From NCBI GenBank assembly GCA_016712275.1, contig JADJRI010000007.1, positions 1 to 64,000 of the forward strand: a stretch of 64,000 bases of DNA, given 5' to 3'. The DNA comes from Planctomycetota bacterium. Its GTDB lineage: Bacteria > Planctomycetota > Phycisphaerae > UBA1845 > UTPLA1. The notes beneath the pieces were generated by a model. It worked only from the letters and a program-made list of their open reading frames with translations. It was not told the DNA's origin and ran no database searches. Shown here in pieces: positions 36,493 through 45,051 of this stretch. Both the position numbers and the translations under genes were made by a program. The stretch's first letter is position 1. Each line of letters opens with the position of its first letter.

Positions 36493-37730
36493 GCGAGCAA
36501 CAGGACAAGACTACGGCGACGCCGTCAGCCATGGAGGCCGTCGCGACGCGCGTCGTGCAGATGCTGCAAGATTCGGGGCATGTCGCCTACTTCGCGGGCG
36601 GGTGCGTACGCGATCTGGTCATGGGCCGCGGCCCCCACGACTACGACGTGGCCACATCCGCCACGCCGGAGCAGGTGTCAAAGCTGTTTCATCGCACGCA
36701 ACTCGTCGGCGCGAAATTCGGCGTCGCGCTGGTTCGGATGAAAAAGCAGTCGATCGAGGTGGCGACTTTCCGGACCGATCACGCTTATGAAGACGGCAGA
36801 CGGCCGACCGGTGTGACGTTCAGTTCACCCCAGGAAGATGCCCAACGGCGCGATTTCACAATCAACGGAATGTTCTATGACCCCATTCGGCGTGAGGTTA
36901 TCGATTTTGTCGGAGGGCGTGCGGATATCTCGGCAAGGGTGATTCGCGCCATTGGCGATGCGGAACGGCGTTTCGCCGAGGATCACTTGCGGCTTTTGCG
37001 GGCAGTTCGATTCGCCGCACGATTGGGGTTTTCCATCGAGCCGATGACCTGGGAAGCCATGCGACGCCATGCGCCGGAGCTTCGCAAGATCAGTCCGGAG
37101 CGGATACGAATGGAATTGGACGGCGCGCTGGCGAATCCGAATCGAGCTGAAGCAATGCGGCTTGTTTCGGAGGCAGGACTATTGGGCCATCTTTGGACTG
37201 ACGCAGCGGGACTGTCAAACACAATCGAATCGGCCATCGCCCGGCTGCGGTGCCTGCCGGAGCTTGCCGGTTTTGATTTGGCCATGGCGGCTTTGTTGAG
37301 TGAATTAACGCCGGCAGCAGCGGTTCAATCATTGGAATCCCTGCGCTGTAGCAATGAAACGACCGCTATCGTTCACTGGCTGTTGAAACATCAGGATGAT
37401 TTGTATGTTCCGTCAAAAGTGACGCCGGCTGACCTGAAACTGCTCATGTCCCATCGGGCGTTTGGTGACCTTTTGTCGCTAGTGGAAGCGCGACTTCAAG
37501 GTAAAGGACAGGCTGCAGGGTGCGTGGCCGAGATTCGAATACGTGCAGACTCAATTCGTCCCGAGGACGTTGCTCCGGAGCCATTCGTGAACGGGGATGA
37601 TTTGAAGGCGATGGGCCTCGTTCCCGGTCCGCGGTATAAGACGATGCTGGAGTCGCTTTATTATGCAGTTGAACGGAGACATTTCATCGCGCGAGGCGGC
37701 CATGAAGCGCGCGGAAGAATTCTCGGCTGA
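36489..37730 (+). CDS. CCA tRNA nucleotidyltransferase / poly(A) polymerase family
   Basis: Adds CCA to tRNA 3' ends, consistent with the tRNA-Leu gene lacking encoded CCA; a poly(A) polymerase or A-adding specificity is an alternative. About 413 residues from a GTG at 36489 overlapping rsmD. Motifs: the nucleotidyltransferase GGCVRDLVMGRGPHDYDVAT with its carboxylates in DYD, RRDFTINGMFYDP, RAIGDAERRFAEDHLRLLRAVRFAARLGF, and the C-terminal FVNGDDLKAMGLVPGPRYKTML. Intact. Confidence 0.9.
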   Translation: MSEQQDKTTATPSAMEAVATRVVQMLQDSGHVAYFAGGCVRDLVMGRGPHDYDVATSATPEQVSKLFHRTQLVGAKFGVALVRMKKQSIEVATFRTDHAYEDGRRPTGVTFSSPQEDAQRRDFTINGMFYDPIRREVIDFVGGRADISARVIRAIGDAERRFAEDHLRLLRAVRFAARLGFSIEPMTWEAMRRHAPELRKISPERIRMELDGALANPNRAEAMRLVSEAGLLGHLWTDAAGLSNTIESAIARLRCLPELAGFDLAMAALLSELTPAAAVQSLESLRCSNETTAIVHWLLKHQDDLYVPSKVTPADLKLLMSHRAFGDLLSLVEARLQGKGQAAGCVAEIRIRADSIRPEDVAPEPFVNGDDLKAMGLVPGPRYKTMLESLYYAVERRHFIARGGHEARGRILG

Positions 37731-37809
37731 AAATCCGAAGTAACCCCTGCGAAACTTGCCCCAGAATCGGGCGAAGTCGCGCCCGGAGGCACCGATCGGA
37801 ACGCCATTT

Positions 37810-38892
37810 TCAAACCGAGCTTGCCGCCAGCTTGGACTTGGCCTGCTGCTTCAACTGGGCCGATCGGTCGGCGATGCACTGCCGCAGATCGTCGAGTAGG
37901 CTCGATTCTGGCGCCAATTTCGCTTCGAACGCCAGCCACTTCGAGGACATTCGATTGAGTGCCGACTCATCGGCATTACCGACGGATTCCAGATCGGCAT
38001 AGATCGCCGCAATGCGTGTCAGTCGATCGGGCGGCGCGGCATCAACCAGCGCGGCCGTAATCCATGCGAGGTCCTGGCTGCGGTTTCTTTGCATGCACGA
38101 TTTCGCGAACTCAAACCACGTGTCGTACGGCGATGCGGTGCGAGGTGCCGTCGCGGCTTTTGCACAGTCGATGCAATTCACCGGCTGGCCGCGCAGAGCG
38201 CGCTGTCCTTCGCCATTGTCCCGCAAAAGGAATGAAACCAGCAACTGACGCGAGGGGGAAAACTTGACGCCCGCGGAAACGGCGAGTTTTCGCCGCGTCG
38301 CCGCCGGGAGCCATGCAAGCAGCACTTCGAGGCTTGCAAGCGTGTCGCCATCCCCCACGGCCATCGTCACTTTATTGGAAAACACTGCGGAGGCTATCGG
38401 CGCCGTCGCATCCAGCATTGTCGCTTCGGGACGAATCGGCTTCGCCCTGCACACGCTCAATGTGAGTTGGGAAAGTGTCGGAAGTTGCTTTAGCACAAGC
38501 TGCTCGCCGACAGCATCGCGCAACGCCAGAACTACGCGCGTCGCTTCGAATCCAAAGCAGGCATAGTCCTCGGCGCTTAGCAAAGCGAAATGTGAATAGA
38601 CGCGATGCCCGCCGCGATTGGTGTGCTCCTTGCCCGCATGGCAGCAGAATGCCACGGCAAATCGACCGCTCGCCAAAGGATATGCGAGCAGGCCGGCGGC
38701 ATCTTCGGCCTCCGAACACAGACTGCCGTGCGAGGGCGCACGCCGGGTCATCTCAGATTTTTCATCAATGCGCACACCGGGGCTGGCCGCAATGATGCGA
38801 TAGCCTTCGCCCATGGGAGAACGCACGGAGGTAAAGACGGCCTGGTCAACCGTCACATTATGCGTATTGTCAGCGTTTGACGTATTGCTCAT
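37810..38892 (-). CDS. GTPase-associated protein 1-like (GAP1-N2 type)
   Basis: Protein of 360 residues. The ATG at 38892 overlaps the GTPase stop (ATGA), so the two are translationally coupled. The N-terminus VDQAVFTSV followed by GYRIIAASPGV (about 15-40) matches the GAP1-N2 pattern as I know it: a short strand, a GYxLxxxSPG block, then a cysteine- and histidine-containing segment (FAVAFCCHAGKEHTNRGGH). A helical C-terminal half follows (AWITAALVDAAPPDRLTRI). Proteins of this type accompany a GTPase in predicted NTP-dependent conflict systems. The biochemical role is not established. Confidence rests on motif and context. Confidence 0.68.
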   Translation of the reverse strand: MSNTSNADNTHNVTVDQAVFTSVRSPMGEGYRIIAASPGVRIDEKSEMTRRAPSHGSLCSEAEDAAGLLAYPLASGRFAVAFCCHAGKEHTNRGGHRVYSHFALLSAEDYACFGFEATRVVLALRDAVGEQLVLKQLPTLSQLTLSVCRAKPIRPEATMLDATAPIASAVFSNKVTMAVGDGDTLASLEVLLAWLPAATRRKLAVSAGVKFSPSRQLLVSFLLRDNGEGQRALRGQPVNCIDCAKAATAPRTASPYDTWFEFAKSCMQRNRSQDLAWITAALVDAAPPDRLTRIAAIYADLESVGNADESALNRMSSKWLAFEAKLAPESSLLDDLRQCIADRSAQLKQQAKSKLAASSV

Positions 38893-39773
38893 AGCTGATC
38901 GATTATCCATTCAAAGGGTTCAAGAACTCCCCGCAGCGCGGTATGAAGCGGAACGGGGGCGACGGAATCGTCGTCAAGCGATGTCGCATAGCCGAGAGAG
39001 CCAACGACGCTCGCAGCGAAGAATTCCACATTGGCGAATCGGCTCTCGCAAAGATTCCAAACGCGATTGAGATTCGCCTTCACAAAGGCTCGGGCGTTAT
39101 CAAAGCACTCCGGGCAATGGTCGGCCTTGCACAGAATGATCGAGATGGGTGTTTCGATTTTCTGTTCGTGCTTGGATCCCTGCATGCTGTCGATGTAGCT
39201 CAGCATTTTCATTGCAAAGAAGTCCGGCTGATTGGAGCCGTTGGCTGCCGCGGCGGCATCAACGAGCAGCATCAGTCCCTTCGATTTATTCAGCAGACTG
39301 TGAATCACGCGGACGGTCTTGGGCGTCGCCACCTCGGCAGCCAACGATTCGCCGGCCATGTCAGGCATGACGAGATCGACCCAGGGCGAGACTTCGGGCA
39401 GTTCGCGGCGCACCTGGTAATAGGCCCAGTACCACTGATTGGCCTCCATCGGCGTCTTCGGCGGAAAAGTTCGCCGGGCCAGATGGCTGATGACATTTTG
39501 CTGAAGATCAACGGAATAGGCGCCCTTGGGTATGGCCTCAAACGCGCCGGCGCGGTGGGCCAGCATATCGAGCAAAAAGCCGAGATAAACGGTCTTGCCG
39601 ACGTTGCTTTCACCGATGACCGAGACAATCTTGGGTTCGCGTTCCTGCGCAATGGCATCCTGAACCATCGACATCGGGGCGAAGCAGCCGGTGCATAGCA
39701 GGACGTCGGGCTGGTTTTCATGCCCGCAAATCATGCACGTGGATTCGGTGAGGACGTTGGATTGCCTTGCCAC
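38889..39773 (-). CDS. Zinc-ribbon GTPase of a predicted conflict system
   Basis: Protein of 294 residues. A four-cysteine N-terminal zinc ribbon (C13, C16, C27, C30) precedes a TRAFAC-like GTPase domain: P-loop GESNVGKT (54-61), Walker B/switch II DMAGES (138-143), VDAAAAANG, and a base-specificity motif written CKAD (215-218) in place of NKxD. Cys for Asn is a deviation seen in some GTPases of this class. No membrane helix. Downstream and coupled is a GAP1-N2-like protein and upstream an FGE-like protein, so it is probably the molecular switch of this operon. Close to the DO-GTPase2-type family by context. Confidence 0.8.
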   Translation of the reverse strand: MARQSNVLTESTCMICGHENQPDVLLCTGCFAPMSMVQDAIAQEREPKIVSVIGESNVGKTVYLGFLLDMLAHRAGAFEAIPKGAYSVDLQQNVISHLARRTFPPKTPMEANQWYWAYYQVRRELPEVSPWVDLVMPDMAGESLAAEVATPKTVRVIHSLLNKSKGLMLLVDAAAAANGSNQPDFFAMKMLSYIDSMQGSKHEQKIETPISIILCKADHCPECFDNARAFVKANLNRVWNLCESRFANVEFFAASVVGSLGYATSLDDDSVAPVPLHTALRGVLEPFEWIIDQL

Positions 39774-39859
39774 AATGAAGTCTCCTACAGCTTCTCAGTT
39801 GCCACAGCGGGCACGGCCCGCACCATTGCTCGACCGGCACAAGGGTCGAATGCCACGAA

Positions 39860-40852
39860 TCACTGCCCGCGCAGATTCCAGGCAAGTCGGAAGCCCACGT
39901 TGTGCGCGCGGGCCAGGCTGACAAGGCCGGTCCGAAAAACGCTCGTGGCCTGCATTGGAAAGTAAGTGTCGAAAGCGCCGCCGCGGATTGATGCCATGTG
40001 CATGTCACCAACGACCGGTCCGCCGGTGGAGTCGGTCACATCGAAGTCGCTGGCGGTCCATTCCCAGACATTGCCGATGAGCTGATTAACGCCGTTCGGC
40101 GCCGCACCAAGGGCATAGTCATCGACGGGTACGGTTTTACCCCTGGCAGCCGCCCAGATGTTGCAGCGATTGATGTCCAACGCGTCGCCCCACGGATATC
40201 GTCGAAGCGTGTTCGCGACACTGCGAATGCGCCACGTTGCGGCCATCTGCCATTCGCCTTCACTCGGCAGACGGAATCCGGACCATGTCGCATAGGCCGC
40301 GGCCTCGAATTGACACACGCCGACGACCGGATGGTCCATCAGCTTTTTGTTCGGCCGACCGTGCCGCCAATAACGCGGACCGGGGGTCTCGGTCTGATCT
40401 TTGAAATCGATCAAGTGCGGCCAGAGTTCCTTGGGCCACAAATCCAATTGTTCATAGCCCCCTGCTTCCACGAATTTCTGAAATTGTGCGTTGGTCACGC
40501 AGTGCCGGGCCAGCAGAAACGGCGTGGTCTCGATCGTTTCCTCCTCGCCGCCGACTTCGTCATGGAAGGTGCGCGGAATGGTGACGAATCCCTCCGGAAC
40601 AATCGCGAAAATGTCATCGATTTTCTCGCACGCCAAAAGACAGAGCTTATCGACTTCGGCATGTTCCTTGAATTCATGCCGATGGGTGATGACGTGGCCA
40701 AAGCGCTCAAGTTGCATGGCTTGATGCAGCGGATCATGGTTGAGCTCAACCCGATCGGCCGGCAGATAGACGTCCTGTTCAACCGGCTTGGCTTTCGGGC
40801 GCGGCGGGACTTTCGGTTCAACCTGCTTTCGCGAAAATAGTTGCAATGCCAT
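39860..40852 (-). CDS. FGE-sulfatase (SUMF1) domain protein, apparently non-catalytic
   Basis: Protein of 330 residues. The N-terminal 80 residues are charged and unrecognised. The SUMF1/formylglycine-generating-enzyme-like domain spans about 84-328, with PVVGVCQFEAAAYATWSG, RLPSEGEW (194-201), YPWGD, GNVWEW (260-265), RGGAFD (290-295) and NVGFRLAW (318-325). True FGEs have a cysteine pair just before the final GFR; positions 296-320 contain none here, so formylglycine formation is unlikely. In conflict systems such domains are common and are thought to bind ligands or process partners. It lies 86 bases upstream of the GTPase gene, same strand. Confidence 0.85.
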   Translation of the reverse strand: MALQLFSRKQVEPKVPPRPKAKPVEQDVYLPADRVELNHDPLHQAMQLERFGHVITHRHEFKEHAEVDKLCLLACEKIDDIFAIVPEGFVTIPRTFHDEVGGEEETIETTPFLLARHCVTNAQFQKFVEAGGYEQLDLWPKELWPHLIDFKDQTETPGPRYWRHGRPNKKLMDHPVVGVCQFEAAAYATWSGFRLPSEGEWQMAATWRIRSVANTLRRYPWGDALDINRCNIWAAARGKTVPVDDYALGAAPNGVNQLIGNVWEWTASDFDVTDSTGGPVVGDMHMASIRGGAFDTYFPMQATSVFRTGLVSLARAHNVGFRLAWNLRGQ

Positions 40853-40894
40853 CCGACACCCCTTGATTCAATCAATTCCACTCTTGAGATCGGT

Positions 40895-42071
40895 TCACCG
40901 CCGGCGTCCGATGCGCCCGGCGCGTTGACTGACCTTTCCGCATTCTCGAGCCGCTTCCTGTCTCCACGAATCGAAGCAGCCGGGGCCGCAGACAATCCAG
41001 CGGGAACAGTGCAACGCCCGTTGGTTCATCACGTTCAATCGCGCGCGCTTTGCATCGCGGCAAAGCTTCTGGAAGCGCTCGACCGACTCGCGCGCCCGTT
41101 CGGCTTCGCTCGATTGTTTCGGCTCCGATGCCACCGGCGGTGCCTCATAGACCGGGAGCAATTCGGTCTTCGCATCGACGACCTTGCTCAGTTCTTCCTT
41201 CAACTGCTGCTGCAGGCCGGTGAGATTCGATTGAGCTTGTTTCAGCTCGACCAGTTTCTGGTCGGTTTCCGATTTGAGCCGCATTCAATTCCGCTTCGCG
41301 CCGGTCCAGGTCCTGCGTTCGTTGTTTGATCGACCCGGCGATCGCGTTAAGCTCGGCCTCCTTGGAATTTCGCTGTGCCATTTCCTTCATCATGGCTTCG
41401 CGGTCGGACACAAGTGCGCCCTGATCTTCCTTGAGCTGCTCGCGCTGCTTCTTCAGTTCCGCCTCGGCTTGAGCCACAGCGGCCTGGTTTGCCTCCTGGT
41501 TCTTCGCGGATTTCTGCAATTCCGCGTTCTTTGCTTCGAATTCCTTCAAGTCCGCGTCAAGTTTGTTGCGGTCGGCCGACAGGGCCTCGGCCCGCTTTGC
41601 GAGTTCGGCCTTTTCCGCGCCCATTCGCGCGCGAAGGTCGGCCAGTGCCTTTTCAGTCTCGGCAAATTTGGCTTTCTCGGCTTCAAGCGATTTGACGCGC
41701 GATTCGAGTTCCGCCCGTTGCTTTGCAATGTCCTGCGATTCCTGGCTTCTCGATTCACTCAGCTTGTTGATGTGCCTTTCAAGCTCCGCGCACTTTTGCT
41801 CTCGCGCCGTGATTTCCTTTTCCCGCTTTTCCAGCGTTTCGATCAGGTCGTTTTCCTGCTGCTGAAACGACTGGGTTTCGCTGGTCAGTTTGTTGTATCG
41901 CTCCTCCATTGCGGCCCGGCAATGTTCGAGGGCCTCCGCCCGGGCTTCGAGCAGCTCCCGGAGAGACTGCATCGCTCCGACGACCTCGCCGCTGAGCACC
42001 TCAAGCTGGTGCTGATCCACGAGCCCATCCGCCGACTTGCCTTTTTCGTTTTTTGTCAGTGTCGCGCTCAT
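40895..42071 (-). CDS. Long coiled-coil protein (frameshifted)
   Basis: About 390 residues. The ATG at 42071 lies two bases after the upstream stop, with GGAG nine bases before it. From about residue 15 to 300 it is almost pure coiled coil (EALEHCRAAMEERYNKL, LESRVKSLEAEKAKFAET, KKQREQLKEDQGALVSD). A frame break near 41280 joins to QKLVELKQAQSNLTGLQQQL. The C-terminal 100 residues lose the coil pattern and contain four cysteines (RALHCSRWIVCGPGCFDSW, AARECGKV). It is probably a scaffold for the FGE-like and GTPase proteins. Confidence 0.7.
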
Positions 42072-42073
42072 CC

Positions 42074-42754
42074 CTATCGTCTCCACCAGGATTTCTTGTC
42101 GGCCTGTGATTGTCTGGGCTGCGAGGCCTCGACCTCCGCGACGACCTCACGCAGCGTTTTCCGGCCGTTGTACAGTCGAAACTTCACCCGCACCGCCTTT
42201 GCGAATTCCGGATCGAGCGACATCAGCAACGACTCTTCATCGTCCGCTTCGTCCTCGAACTCTTGGATCAACTCGCCGATCGTTTTCTGTCCCTTGAAAA
42301 ATGCGTGCCGGGCTCGAATCGCCTCGGCCCTTTCCGGATTGAGTCCGGCCAATAATGTCTCGTCATTTTCAACAGGCGGCTCGGCTGTGACTTTGACTTT
42401 GTCGACCACCGAAGCAACGACCGGTGTTTTCTCGGCCTCTTGTGAAACCAGCGGTTTCGCGGCTTCAATCACCACTGGCGCGACGAGGGAAACCGGCTCC
42501 GGCTCATGATGGCTGGTTTCCGCGATCTGCTTCTCAGGCTCGATTGCTGCCGGCTTCTCAGCCGCCTTTCGAATCTCAGGCGCCGCAGGCGGCGTCTCGT
42601 TCGATTCGGCCTTCTGTGCAAGCTGCTCGCTCAGCGTTGCCGCGGCGGCATTCCATGCATTGAGCTTCTCTTCGAGATCGTTCAGCGCGCGCGACACAGC
42701 CCCATCATTCGGAGGCATCAGCGCGCGAAGATTGTCAGCGGTTCCTACGCTCAT
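42074..42754 (-). CDS. Two-repeat protein, first gene of the GTPase operon
   Basis: Protein of 226 residues. The N-terminus is helical (SRALNDLEEKLNAWNAAAATLSEQL), then a disordered Pro/Glu/Val-rich stretch (about 52-130). The C-terminus holds two similar 35-residue repeats: LLAGLNPERAEAIRARHAFF with KGQKTIGELIQEFE (134-167), and LLMSLDPEFAKAVRVKFRLY with NGRKTLREVVAEVE (176-209). The pattern is LxxxL(D/N)PExAxAxRx, aromatic, GxKT, and a final ExE. The end is basic and aromatic (KSWWRR). I know no family. It is the promoter-proximal gene, two bases from the next, so probably a dedicated component. Confidence 0.65.
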   Translation of the reverse strand: MSVGTADNLRALMPPNDGAVSRALNDLEEKLNAWNAAAATLSEQLAQKAESNETPPAAPEIRKAAEKPAAIEPEKQIAETSHHEPEPVSLVAPVVIEAAKPLVSQEAEKTPVVASVVDKVKVTAEPPVENDETLLAGLNPERAEAIRARHAFFKGQKTIGELIQEFEDEADDEESLLMSLDPEFAKAVRVKFRLYNGRKTLREVVAEVEASQPRQSQADKKSWWRR

Positions 42755-42964
42755 GATCGCTCACGGTTTTATCCGGCGGAACGCGCAGGGTGGCTGCCTC
42801 TGATCACGTCACCGGCACTACAAAAGATAGAATTCAGATAGGTTAGGTGCGATGGGAGGTTTAGCTAATTCGATGTGATGGGACGTGCGGAAGCGCGGCC
42901 AGCGTCCCTTTTTTGATATGAAATTCCCACGACCGAGAAACGAGCGATTCTCGGAGCGCACATA

Positions 42965-44356
42965 TTACATTCGAGTTCGGCGCCGACGACGTGGAAACGC
43001 AAGCAGCAGGAATGGCGTGAGAATCGGCGTGCCGCCCCCACAGCATTCTTCCGCGCCTGGCACGGCTTGCTCGCCCGTATCGTCGTCCGTGAGCACGCCC
43101 TGGGTCGGCGTGCAATCTGGCTGTCCGTCATTGTTGCGATCGGCATCGTCCATGCCGCATCCGCAAAGGCCGGATTCCGTCTTGAGGGTGTCTTCCGGGC
43201 AACTGTCCTCGCAATCGACCGTTCCGTCGCCATCGACATCGGCGTCGAAGATTTTGATGGTTTGCACGCACGATGCCACATTGCCGGCCTTGTCTGTCGA
43301 AGTCCATGTTCGAGTAATCCGCGAAGACTCCGGACAGTCACGAGACTCGGTCACATCCGCAAAAGTCACGAGCGGCGACGCATCAATGGCATCCGTAACC
43401 GCCGGCCGGCCCGTATCAGCCGGCTTGATGGAGTCACCTGCGTGAATGGTGACATTCGCAGGGCACTCGATCACCGGCGGCGCCAAGTCCACGATGCTGA
43501 CCAGCATCGTGGAATCTGCAATCCCCCCGTTTGGATCAAGATCGTCCACGCGCAGCGTAAAGCTGTCATCTTCGGATTGGTTCGCGGCAGGAATATAGCA
43601 GACCGTCACGTCTGGACCGTCACTCAGTCCGGCCACAAACGAAACAGAGCCGTACTTCGGATTCTTCTTGATCGTCCATCGAAGGCCGGAGTCGTCGGTA
43701 TCCGGATCGTCCGCCGTGAACGTGACGCGATTTTCCGGCGTATTGCACACACTGCCCTGCGAAATGCGCATTTCGCGTCGGCTGACGCGCGTGATGATCG
43801 GTGCTGTGCTGATGCGTTCGATTTCGATGGCGGAGATTTTCGGATTGTCCACGCGCGGAATTGCGTTCATGAATTCGATCTGCAAATCGCCGTCGACAAC
43901 TTCGGTCACAAATTGCCGCACGTCGGCGGTGAAGGGTCCGATGCCATCCACGATGTCGTAATTGACGAGAACCGTCGTGCCCTCGATGGCCACATCGAAT
44001 TTCCGTCGATTGGGCTTCGTCCAGTAGGTTTCCGCGAAATGCAGCTTCACAAGGTAATACCCCGGCGCGGCCGGAAAGGTGTAAATCATGTTGGGTAGGT
44101 CGGCCGTGTCATACCGCTCGCTGCGATAGAGTGGGTCGAGATCGGTGCCGGCGATGTCGATCGTGGGTGACACTGGCGAGGGCGGCGTTTTGCCGACGTT
44201 GAAAAAGCCCGAGCCGTTGTCGGATGTCCACATATTTCCCGCAGGATCGACATAGTCCGGCCCACCGCAATTAATTCGATACACAATCTCTGCCTGTGCC
44301 GGCAGCGCGCCAGCAAGAATTGCGCATAGCGTGATCGCCTTGAATGGACGAATCAT
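42965..44356 (-). CDS. Secreted malectin-domain protein with thrombospondin-type-3 repeats and a Cys/Gly C-terminal tag
   Basis: Protein of 463 residues. A signal peptide (KAITLCAILAGALPAQA) precedes a malectin domain (about 25-185: YRINCGGPDYVDPAGN, YYLVKLHFAETYW, RRKFDVAIEG), a carbohydrate-binding fold. Next come a cadherin-like segment (VTFTADDPDTDDSGL), an HYR-like domain (IECPANVTIHAGDS) and calcium-binding thrombospondin type 3-like repeats (DADVDGDGTVDCEDSCPED). The C-terminus EECCGGGTPILTPFLLLAFPRRRRR is a tripartite tag: cysteine/glycine, hydrophobic stretch, basic end. It resembles MYXO-CTERM-type rather than PEP-CTERM signals. Probably surface-attached. Confidence 0.82.
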   Translation of the reverse strand: MIRPFKAITLCAILAGALPAQAEIVYRINCGGPDYVDPAGNMWTSDNGSGFFNVGKTPPSPVSPTIDIAGTDLDPLYRSERYDTADLPNMIYTFPAAPGYYLVKLHFAETYWTKPNRRKFDVAIEGTTVLVNYDIVDGIGPFTADVRQFVTEVVDGDLQIEFMNAIPRVDNPKISAIEIERISTAPIITRVSRREMRISQGSVCNTPENRVTFTADDPDTDDSGLRWTIKKNPKYGSVSFVAGLSDGPDVTVCYIPAANQSEDDSFTLRVDDLDPNGGIADSTMLVSIVDLAPPVIECPANVTIHAGDSIKPADTGRPAVTDAIDASPLVTFADVTESRDCPESSRITRTWTSTDKAGNVASCVQTIKIFDADVDGDGTVDCEDSCPEDTLKTESGLCGCGMDDADRNNDGQPDCTPTQGVLTDDDTGEQAVPGAEECCGGGTPILTPFLLLAFPRRRRRTRM

Positions 44357-44552
44357 CGTCTTCTTCCTCCGGATCCCATTCTCAATTTGTCGAAAGGCCG
44401 ACCTGCCAAGGTGGGAAAAAGCCCATGCGACGCCGATTCTATGACCTCAGAATTCATGAAGTCGAAGTAAGCCCGCCCATAAGAGAATCAACGACCGGAA
44501 ACCCAAATCGAAATCGTCTGTTACTCGGACGTAAAAAAGACCGAAAAAAGCA

Positions 44553-44580
44553 TTGACATGGCTACTATGTTCATAGTAAC
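44553..44580 (+). promoter_or_regulatory. Promoter with overlapping BlaI-type operator
   Basis: A TTGACA -35 box (44553-44558) lies just before a perfect inverted repeat TACTATG-TT-CATAGTA (44563-44578), which overlaps the expected -10 region. BlaI/MecI repressors bind dyads with TACA/TGTA-like half-sites at such positions. The site is 48 bases upstream of a BlaI-family gene, so autorepression is likely. Confidence 0.7.
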
Positions 44581-44625
44581 ATTACGGCTGTCTTAGTAAA
44601 TCGTCATCTATCGAGGGATTTGTAA

Positions 44626-45051
44626 ATGGGTCACGCCATTCCCGACATCACACCCGCCGAACTGCGAATCATGAAAATTCTGTGGCGCATCGGTTCCGCC
44701 ACCGTGGGCGACGTAAAGAATCTGCTCGCCGAAGAAGGCGAAGACGAGCCGGCCTACACCACCGTCATGACCATGATGAAGCAGCTCGCCGAAAAAGGCG
44801 CGCTCGACGTCGAAAAATCCAGGCAGCCGTTTGTCTACAAACCGGCGGTTCGCCGCGACCAGGTTCTGACGCACCGCCTACTGCAATTCGTACACACCGT
44901 TTTCGATGGCCAGGCGGGCGAGCTTGTCGCTCGGCTGGTCGAAGAATCGCAGCTTTCCCCCGAGGACTTGAAACGGCTTGAAGAGAAAATCGATGCTTGC
45001 GAAAAGGCCGACGTCGAAGTCAAGAAGCCCCGGCGAAAGGGAGGCAAGTGA
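44626..45051 (+). CDS. BlaI/MecI family transcriptional repressor
   Basis: Protein of 141 residues. An N-terminal winged helix (DITPAELRIMKILWRIGSATVGDVKNLLAEE, then YTTVMTMMKQLAEKGAL) and a helical dimerisation C-terminus (SQLSPEDLKRLEEKIDACEK) with a basic tail. Such repressors are inactivated by proteolysis triggered by a partner M56 peptidase, which is encoded next with overlapping codons (TGATG). The operator palindrome upstream is a good candidate site. The regulon is unknown; there is no beta-lactamase in the window. Confidence 0.92.
   Translation: MGHAIPDITPAELRIMKILWRIGSATVGDVKNLLAEEGEDEPAYTTVMTMMKQLAEKGALDVEKSRQPFVYKPAVRRDQVLTHRLLQFVHTVFDGQAGELVARLVEESQLSPEDLKRLEEKIDACEKADVEVKKPRRKGGK

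Noticed and set aside
39860..40852. Active formylglycine-generating enzyme
   Set aside because: The cysteine pair needed for catalysis is missing before the GFR motif.
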